The notes under the pieces: generated by a model | Databases searched by the model: none | Seen by the model: only the letters and a program-made list of their open reading frames with translations | What the model was told of the DNA's origin: nothing | DNA from: DASYYE01 sp035946955 | GTDB taxonomy: Bacteria > Actinomycetota > Actinomycetes > Streptosporangiales > Streptosporangiaceae | Length of the DNA: 18,351 nucleotides | NCBI GenBank assembly: GCA_035946955.1 | Contig: DASYYE010000227.1 | Span: forward strand, 1 to 18,351 | Reading direction: 5' to 3' | Shown here: in pieces, positions 14,197 through 18,351 of the stretch | Numbering within the stretch: position 1 is the first letter of the stretch | Layout of the letters: every line of letters starts with the position of its first letter | Program-made: the position numbers and the translations under genes

Positions 14197-14805
14197 ATGA
14201 TGGGGGTTGTGGGAGAACTGGTCCTCCTGCGGCATGGCGAGACCGAGTGGAGCCGCACTGGACGGCATACCGGCCGCACCGATGTGCCGCTGGCACCCGC
14301 GGGCGACGCCGCTGCGGCCAGGCTGGCCGCTGACGTCGCTGCCCGGCCGGTCCGCGCGGCCTTCACGAGCCCGGCGAGCCGTGCGGCGCGGACCGCGGCA
14401 CTGGTGGGCCTGGCCAATGCCAAGGAAGACCCCGACCTGCAGGAGTGGGACTACGGCGCCTACGAGGGCCTCACCACGGCACAGATCCGGGCTGGGCGGC
14501 CCGGCTGGTCCTTGTGGCGCGACGGCGTCACCCCCGGCGACACGGGCCACCCGGGTGAGACGCTCGCCCAGGTCGGGGCGCGGGCGGACGCGGTACTCGC
14601 CCGCGTGGCCCCCCTGCTGGGCAACGGCGATGTCGCCCTGGTGGCCCACGGGCACTTCCTGCGTGTGCTCGCCGCCCGCTGGCTGCGGCTCGAACCGGCT
14701 GGCGGCCGCCTGTTCCACCTCGACACAGGCACCATGTCCACGCTCGGCGCCGAACGCGACTACCCCGTCATCACCTCGTGGAACGTCCCACCCCGGTCAC
14801 GCTGA
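14197..14805 (+). CDS. Histidine phosphatase superfamily protein
   Basis: This is a 202-aa member of the phosphoglycerate-mutase-like histidine phosphatases. LRHGETEWSRTGRHTGRTD (11-29) holds the phospho-accepting His13. TSPASRAART (57-66) gives the phosphate-binding Arg62, Glu87-equivalent acid residues lie in LQEWDYGAYEG (81-91), and AHGHFLR (150-156) holds the second catalytic His. The length and the GRHTGRTD signature fit small-substrate phosphatases (acid or sugar phosphatases), but the substrate cannot be told. ATG at 14197 is followed immediately by a second ATG; a GGGGACG sequence about 6 nt upstream may serve as ribosome site. GTG at 14209 is a further option. It converges closely on the toxin gene that ends at 14815, with no room for a terminator. 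Confidence 0.88.
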   Translation: MMGVVGELVLLRHGETEWSRTGRHTGRTDVPLAPAGDAAAARLAADVAARPVRAAFTSPASRAARTAALVGLANAKEDPDLQEWDYGAYEGLTTAQIRAGRPGWSLWRDGVTPGDTGHPGETLAQVGARADAVLARVAPLLGNGDVALVAHGHFLRVLAARWLRLEPAGGRLFHLDTGTMSTLGAERDYPVITSWNVPPRSR

Positions 14806-14814
14806 ACAACGCGC

Positions 14815-15164
14815 CTACTCGGTCGCCTTCGGATGGCCGGTCCCTGCGTACACGAGCCACACGGTGTGGGCGTCGTCGTCGACCAGGTACCAGACACGCC
14901 CCCGCCGGTCACTTCGATCTGCCACTGTTCCAGCTCAGAGCCGCCGAACTTGCGTGTGGCCAGAACCCCACGGAGTCTCGCATGGCGGGAGTCTTGTGGT
15001 GGGCGAGGGTTCGACCGCATGAGCTCATAGGCGTCCCGGGTGTTCCCTGGCGCCTGGCGGCAGAGATCCTCCCATCCCCTCGCCGCGCTGTTCTCCCCGA
15101 AACGGACATCCCACTCGTCACGACGTGGTGGCGGCGCCACGCGGTCACGGCGTTTGGGGCTCAT
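14815..15164 (-). pseudogene. RelE/HigB-like toxin, frameshifted at a G run
   Basis: The first 88 residues (EWDVRFGENSAARGWEDLC, RDAYELMRSNPRP, RLRGVLATRKFGG, LEQWQIEVTGG) match the actinobacterial ribosome-dependent mRNA-interferase-like toxins I recall. After the G run (plus-strand CCCCC at 14899-14903) the frame is lost. One extra base there restores RVWYLVDDDAHTVWLVYAGTGHPKATE and a TAG at 14815, giving a 116-aa protein with the usual toxin C-terminus. Unrepaired, the frame runs to 14760, antisense inside the phosphatase gene, with a nonsense tail. Either the toxin has been inactivated or the base is a homopolymer sequencing error. ATG at 15164 overlaps the antitoxin stop by four bases (ATGA), the usual coupling of such pairs. 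Confidence 0.75.
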
Positions 15165-15637
15165 CCGGCACGGATATTCGGCACGGGGCCATAGTCAGCA
15201 CCATCGAGCGGCTGCGTCAGGGCATGCAGCAGGTGGGGGTCCGCGTGCACTTCCGCTGTAGCGCGCCACGCCTCGACCACAGGCATGAGAGCCGCCATGT
15301 TGCCCAGCTCTGCGCAGGCACGGGCGGTCTCAACGAACTCAGTCGCGAACTCGCGGGCTTCGCCGGGAGGCAGGAACCGCATCCAGGGAATGGCTCCGGA
15401 GAGCGCCACCATGACGACCTCCTCGGCTTCCCTGGTACTCATCAGGACGAACAGAAGCCGTGTGACCAACAGAACGGCTTCTTCATCAGCCTCGGCGTGC
15501 TGGGCGGACTCCAGTATCAAGTCCTCGCCGTCACGCCGGATCAGCTTGAGCCGCCGGCCATTGCTCGTCTCCAGCTTGGCAACGGTCTCTCGCGAGTGCT
15601 GGAGAAGTTGCGAGAACGCGACCTCCATGGTGCTCAT
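15161..15637 (-). CDS. Antitoxin of a type II toxin-antitoxin pair (Phd/YefM-like N-terminus)
   Basis: This 158-aa protein has an N-terminal segment, VAFSQLLQHSRETVAKLE, followed by RRLKLIRRDGEDLILESA, that reads like the Phd/YefM antitoxin DNA-binding fold. The helical remainder (LLVTRLLFVLM, IPWMRFLPPGEAREFATEFVETAR, WRATAEVHADP) is a larger toxin-binding part than in classical Phd (about 70-85 aa). I recall actinobacterial proteins of this kind annotated as prevent-host-death proteins ahead of RelE-like toxins. ATG at 15637 is chosen; TAGCCT lies 6 nt upstream, so the mRNA is probably leaderless, and no ribosome site is seen. ATG at 15628 is an alternative. A 12-bp inverted repeat overlaps the promoter, which suggests autoregulation. 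Confidence 0.78.
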   Translation of the reverse strand: MSTMEVAFSQLLQHSRETVAKLETSNGRRLKLIRRDGEDLILESAQHAEADEEAVLLVTRLLFVLMSTREAEEVVMVALSGAIPWMRFLPPGEAREFATEFVETARACAELGNMAALMPVVEAWRATAEVHADPHLLHALTQPLDGADYGPVPNIRAG

Positions 15638-15678
15638 GTGACAAGGCTACCCGACTTTTGAACTACTTCAAAAGTCGG
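15638..15678 (-). promoter_or_regulatory. Toxin-antitoxin promoter with 12-bp inverted-repeat operator
   Basis: CCGACTTTTGAA (15651-15662) and TTCAAAAGTCGG (15667-15678) are perfect arms around CTAC. Reading the minus strand, TTGAAG within the repeat can act as -35, followed 16 nt later by TAGCCT (-10) and, 6 nt on, the ATG at 15637. A protein on the repeat would block RNA polymerase, the usual way antitoxins repress their own operon. The same hairpin lies 60 nt past the end of the oxygenase-like gene and might also end its transcript. Confidence 0.65.
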
Positions 15679-15738
15679 CGCCACCCGGGCGGTCAGCGGG
15701 CACGTGCGTCCCCCTTGGCGGGTGTGGTCAGTGCGGTG

Positions 15739-16632
15739 CTATGAAGCTGCGGCGAGGCTGGCCAGGTGCTCCTGGTGGACGGCGCGGGCCTGGTCGCGGG
15801 CGGACCGGACGGACGGGTCCAGGAGGGGTGAGCCGGGGATGCGGTTCGTGCTCTCGTGCAGGGCCCGCAGGCTGACGGTGGTGGCGAGGTCGGTCAGCGG
15901 GCTCCCGGGCATCCGGAACAGCCGCCGCGCCCAGCGTGGCAGGCTGGCGAAGCCGAGCGCGGCCAGACCGGGCAGCACGACCTTCACCGGCATCGGGACG
16001 GTCGGGTTCAGGAAGCCCTGCAGCAGCGCCTGCCTGGCCTCGGGAGTGACCGCGAGCTGCGGCCGCATGCTCGTGAGGTAGTCCTCGACCGCCGCGACCG
16101 AGGCGGGCACCGTCTGTGGGTCGAGGCCCACCAGAGCCGCGCTCCTGCGCTGCTCGGCCACGAAGGCGTCGAGTTCGGCGGGGGTCACCGCCAGGCCGAC
16201 CCGGCGTGCCATGCCGGCGTAGGAGGCGACCTCGGTGCAGTGGACCCACATGAGCAGTTCGGGTTGGTTCAGGCGGAACTCGGTGCCGTCCGGGTCGGTG
16301 CCACGCAGGTGGGAGTGGAGGGACCGGACCCGGTGGCCGGCGCGCTCGACCTCCGCGAGGCTGCCATAGGTGCGGGTCACGACGAACTCGGTGGTCCTGA
16401 CGAAACGCCCCCAGGCCTGCTTGGGGTCGGCGAACGCGGTGTTCTGCCAGGTGCCGCGCATGACCCGCGGGTGGAGCATCTGCAGGTACAGCGCCCGGAA
16501 CCCGGCGACCCACATGATCGGCGTGGGCATCACCCGCCACGTCACCGAGTAAGGGCCGTAGAGCCCGTAGTCGGCCGCAGGGTCTGGCAGGCCATCCGCG
16601 CCAGTGGTGTGCGTGCCTGTCGTGATGGTCAC
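15739..16632 (-). CDS. Oxygenase MpaB-like protein (DUF2236)
   Basis: This 297-aa protein belongs to the DUF2236/MpaB family, which includes haem-containing oxygenases related to the rubber oxygenase Lcp. Visible blocks are YGPYSVTWRVMPTPIMW near the start, MLHPRVMRGT (His54 of LHP), FVVTRTYGS, a long middle part with GTDPDGTEFRLNQPELLMWVHCTEVASY (His131 in WVH a candidate haem or metal ligand) and LNPTVPMPVKVVLPGL. The substrate is unknown. GTG at 16632 is chosen because AAGGAG lies 7 nt upstream; the GTG two codons earlier would place that site too close. It is 25 nt downstream of the CutA-like gene on the same strand, so the two form an operon. No strong terminator follows apart from the hairpin at 15651-15678. 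Confidence 0.82.
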   Translation of the reverse strand: MTITTGTHTTGADGLPDPAADYGLYGPYSVTWRVMPTPIMWVAGFRALYLQMLHPRVMRGTWQNTAFADPKQAWGRFVRTTEFVVTRTYGSLAEVERAGHRVRSLHSHLRGTDPDGTEFRLNQPELLMWVHCTEVASYAGMARRVGLAVTPAELDAFVAEQRRSAALVGLDPQTVPASVAAVEDYLTSMRPQLAVTPEARQALLQGFLNPTVPMPVKVVLPGLAALGFASLPRWARRLFRMPGSPLTDLATTVSLRALHESTNRIPGSPLLDPSVRSARDQARAVHQEHLASLAAAS

Positions 16633-16657
16633 AGTCACGCTCCTTCCGGCGGCGGCG

Positions 16658-17041
16658 TCACCGCGGGCGGGTCTCCTCCGCTATCCAGCTTAGATAGCTC
16701 GCTGACCCGGCCACGATGGGCACTGCCACGATTTCCGGCTCGTCGTAACTGTGCTCACGGGAGATGAAGTCGGCGAGCGCCTGGAACCCTTCGGCGGGGA
16801 GTTTCAGCAGGAGCAGCCACTCCTCCGCCCGCTCGACGCTGCCCTCCCACCAGTAGGTGCTCTGGACCGGGCCCGCGACCTGCGCGCAGGCTGCCAGTCG
16901 CGCCTCGACCACCCGCCGGGCGAGTTCCATCGCCTCGGCTCTGGAGTCGGTGCTGGTCTGGACCTGGAGGTAGTGGACGGCGGGGCCCTGGTCACCTTCG
17001 GCTGTGCGGTCCTGGACCGGGCCGCCCTGACCCGACGACAT
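16658..17041 (-). CDS. cutA: CutA-like divalent-cation tolerance protein
   Basis: This is a 127-aa protein of the CutA family, small trimeric proteins with a ferredoxin-like fold that resemble PII signalling proteins. The family is linked to copper and other divalent-metal tolerance in E. coli, but the molecular role is not settled. Signature stretches are TSTDSRAEAMELARRVVEARLAAC (29-52), AGPVQSTYWWEGSVERAEEWLLLLK (56-80) and the C-terminal REHSYDEPEIVAVPI...YLSWI (95-120). The first 20 residues are a variable extension. ATG at 17041 is preferred; TACGAT ends 8 nt upstream, consistent with a leaderless transcript. An upstream ATG (CAT at 17069-17071) and an open frame to 17089 also exist. 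It is divergent from the lipid-kinase gene across 60 bp and followed by the oxygenase-like gene. Confidence 0.88.
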   Translation of the reverse strand: MSSGQGGPVQDRTAEGDQGPAVHYLQVQTSTDSRAEAMELARRVVEARLAACAQVAGPVQSTYWWEGSVERAEEWLLLLKLPAEGFQALADFISREHSYDEPEIVAVPIVAGSASYLSWIAEETRPR

Positions 17042-17101
17042 GGCACCCGATCGTATTGTCAGAGGTGCCATCCGCGCGGGACTATTCACTGAGGGTGAGA
17101 C
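17042..17101. promoter_or_regulatory. Divergent promoters of cutA and the lipid-kinase gene
   Basis: On the minus strand TACGAT (17050-17055) is the likely -10 of cutA. On the plus strand TTGTCA (17056-17061) with GACTAT (17080-17085) at 18-nt spacing is a possible -35/-10 pair for the kinase, followed by the GAGGG ribosome site at 17091-17095. The two promoters are almost back to back. The elements are read by eye against the consensus and are weak matches. Confidence 0.4.
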
Positions 17102-18061
17102 GTGGACAACAGTTTCTGCCTCGTGGTCAACCCCTCAGCGGGCGGCGGCCGGGTCGGGCACATCGTGCGGGCCGTGGTCTCGGTGGTGAGTCCCGCCGCC
17201 AAGAGTGTGCGGGTGGTCAAGACGTCCAGCCTCAACCATGGCGCGGCGCTGGCGGTCCAGGCCTGCCAGCAGGGCGAGACCGTGGTGGCCATCGGCGGCG
17301 ACGGCCTCGTCGGCATGACGGCCGCTGCCACCTCGGCCGAAGGTGGCGTGCTGGGGATCGTGCCGGTCGGCCGCAGCAACGACTTCGCACGCATGCTGGG
17401 GGTTCCCACCAAACCGGCCCAGGCAGCGGAGAACCTGCTCAACGGGGTGACCCAGGAAGTCGACCTGATCGGGGTGCGCTGTGGCGACGGCCCGGAGCAA
17501 CGGGTGGCGGGCAGCGTGTACCTGGGGGTTCCCTCGCAGGCGGCGGAGGTCGCCAACACCGGCCGCCGGTGGGGTGGGAAGACCGGGTACCAGGTCGCCG
17601 CGGTGCGTGTGCTCGCTGGGTGGCGCCCGGTCACGTTCACCGTGGCCGCCGAAGGGACCGGGCCCGCGCAGCGCTTCCGCGGCTTCGCCGTTATCGTCGC
17701 CAACTCCAGCTACCTGGCCGCTGGCAAGATGGTGGCCCCGGCCGCCGACGTCACAGACGGGCTCCTCGACGTCGTGGTGATGCGCGAGGGGACCAAACTG
17801 TCGTTCGTGCGTGCCATGCTGCGGGCCAGCCACGGGACACACGTGCTGCTCAGTGAGGTGAGCAGCACCCGCGCGGCAGCGGTGACCGTGACCGCTGACC
17901 GCCCGGTGCCTGCCGGGGCGGACGGTGAGACCCTGCTGTCCGCGTCCCCGCTCACCGCCGGGTCACCGCTGCGAGTGCGGGCGCTGCCCGGTGCGCTGCG
18001 GGTCATCACCCCGGTGCGGTCCGCGCCTTCTGACATCAGCGTGGGTGACTTTGGTCCCTAG
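17102..18061 (+). CDS. Diacylglycerol/lipid kinase-like protein with altered nucleotide-site motifs
   Basis: This 319-aa protein has the fold of the bacterial DagK/YegS lipid kinases, which phosphorylate diacylglycerol or related lipids at the membrane. NPSAGGGR (10-17) and AIGGDG (63-68) form the nucleotide site. VPVGRSNDFAR (87-97) matches the GTGNDFAR block, DGLLDVVV (219-226) and DGE (274-276, candidate catalytic Glu) mark the second domain. Two normally near-invariant threonines are changed: GGDGT reads GGDGL and the T of GTxNDFAR reads R. The frame is intact. GTG at 17102 has GAGGG 6 nt upstream. With those changes it may have another nucleotide or lipid preference, or reduced activity; the fold assignment is sound. 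Confidence 0.85.
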   Translation: MDNSFCLVVNPSAGGGRVGHIVRAVVSVVSPAAKSVRVVKTSSLNHGAALAVQACQQGETVVAIGGDGLVGMTAAATSAEGGVLGIVPVGRSNDFARMLGVPTKPAQAAENLLNGVTQEVDLIGVRCGDGPEQRVAGSVYLGVPSQAAEVANTGRRWGGKTGYQVAAVRVLAGWRPVTFTVAAEGTGPAQRFRGFAVIVANSSYLAAGKMVAPAADVTDGLLDVVVMREGTKLSFVRAMLRASHGTHVLLSEVSSTRAAAVTVTADRPVPAGADGETLLSASPLTAGSPLRVRALPGALRVITPVRSAPSDISVGDFGP

Positions 18062-18095
18062 CGGGCATGGTGGCTCAGGCACCTTAGTGAGAGGT

Positions 18096-18351
18096 ATGTT
18101 CATCACCCACGAGGTGACCCTCGACACCGGCTTCGCGACAGCCCGGTCGCGGCTGGCGGAACTCGTGACCGCGGGCGGGCTGCACTGCTCGTCAGAGTCC
18201 GCCTACGGTGACGGCCTGGCGACCCTCATCAGGGTGGGGCCGTTCGGCAACGTCTGGGGTGCATCCAAACTGGTCCGGGTCTCCTTTCTGGAACCCGTGG
18301 ACAGGGGCGACACGGTGACGCAGCCCCTGCGCTGGGAGGCGACAGGGAACG
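18096..18351 (+). CDS. Partial uncharacterised protein, C-terminus outside the window
   Basis: The frame is open from ATG 18096 to the window end (85 codons, no stop). The start is MFITHEVTLDTGFATARSRL, followed by AYGDGLATLIRVGPFGNVWGASKLVRVSFLEPVDRGDTV and LRWEATGN. The alternation of strands and the LRWEATG segment are reminiscent of SRPBCC/START-like actinobacterial proteins, but this is a tentative reading of a fragment. GAGAGG lies just before the start, slightly too close for an ideal ribosome site. It follows the lipid-kinase gene by 34 bp in the same direction and could be co-transcribed. Confidence 0.6.
   Translation, partial: MFITHEVTLDTGFATARSRLAELVTAGGLHCSSESAYGDGLATLIRVGPFGNVWGASKLVRVSFLEPVDRGDTVTQPLRWEATGN

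Noticed and set aside
13322..14200. 292-codon open frame on the plus strand
   Set aside because: It is antisense to partner protein B, whose cysteine pattern and motif are matched by a paralogue.
14760..14814. Unrepaired C-terminal end of the toxin frame
   Set aside because: The tail after the G run is unlike the toxin family and lies antisense within the phosphatase gene; the frame-restored version matches the family.
14893..14910. Programmed -1 ribosomal frameshift in the toxin gene
   Set aside because: The site does not fit a good slippery heptamer (re-pairing on CGG would be needed) and no downstream pseudoknot was evident; deletion or sequencing error is simpler.
1..18351. CRISPR arrays, tRNA or rRNA genes
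   Set aside because: No regularly spaced repeats and no cloverleaf-like or ribosomal RNA sequence were recognised in the gaps between genes.

Overview
The window is high-GC DNA from an actinomycete (Actinomycetota). The clues are the strong G/C bias at third codon positions, frequent GTG starts, several probable leaderless genes, an F420-dependent NADP reductase, twin-arginine-exported proteins, a mycobacterial/streptomycete-style methionine aminopeptidase with an N-terminal extension, and mycosin-like subtilases. The species cannot be named from the sequence. I see no tRNA, rRNA, CRISPR array, transposase or integrase.

Layout, left to right. 1-175 is non-coding and carries a 23-bp perfect inverted repeat plus a smaller hairpin. 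176-2036 holds two minus-strand genes, an APH-type phosphotransferase and NpdG, separated by a 17-bp perfect-stem terminator. 2083-3255 has two plus-strand genes: an unrecognised 194-aa protein divergent from npdG, and a two-helix membrane protein. 3302-6560 holds two minus-strand tandem paralogues: Tat-exported right-handed beta-helix (pectate-lyase superfamily) proteins whose C-terminal module resembles phage tail-fibre tips. Each is preceded by a nearly identical 39-bp block at the same distance from the start. 6791-8609 is a minus-strand pair of genes, each encoding two YbjQ-type domains. 8709-9748 is a 55-aa conserved small protein divergent from methionine aminopeptidase (map).

9745-14068 is a compact minus-strand four-gene operon and the most interesting part of the window. 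It is built from two consecutive copies of the same two-gene cassette: a single-pass membrane protein with a proline-rich cytoplasmic tail and four equally spaced cysteines, followed by a membrane-anchored, mycosin-like subtilase. The subtilase of the first cassette has a complete Asp-His-Ser triad. That of the second has lost all three residues and looks like a pseudoprotease. No other type VII secretion component lies in the window.

14197-18351 holds a histidine phosphatase (+); a toxin-antitoxin pair (-) whose toxin is frameshifted at a G run and whose promoter carries a 12-bp inverted repeat; an MpaB/DUF2236 oxygenase-like gene co-directional with a CutA-like gene (-); a divergent diacylglycerol/lipid kinase-like gene (+); and the start of one more plus-strand gene cut by the window edge.

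All functional assignments come from reading protein motifs by eye; no database search was run.
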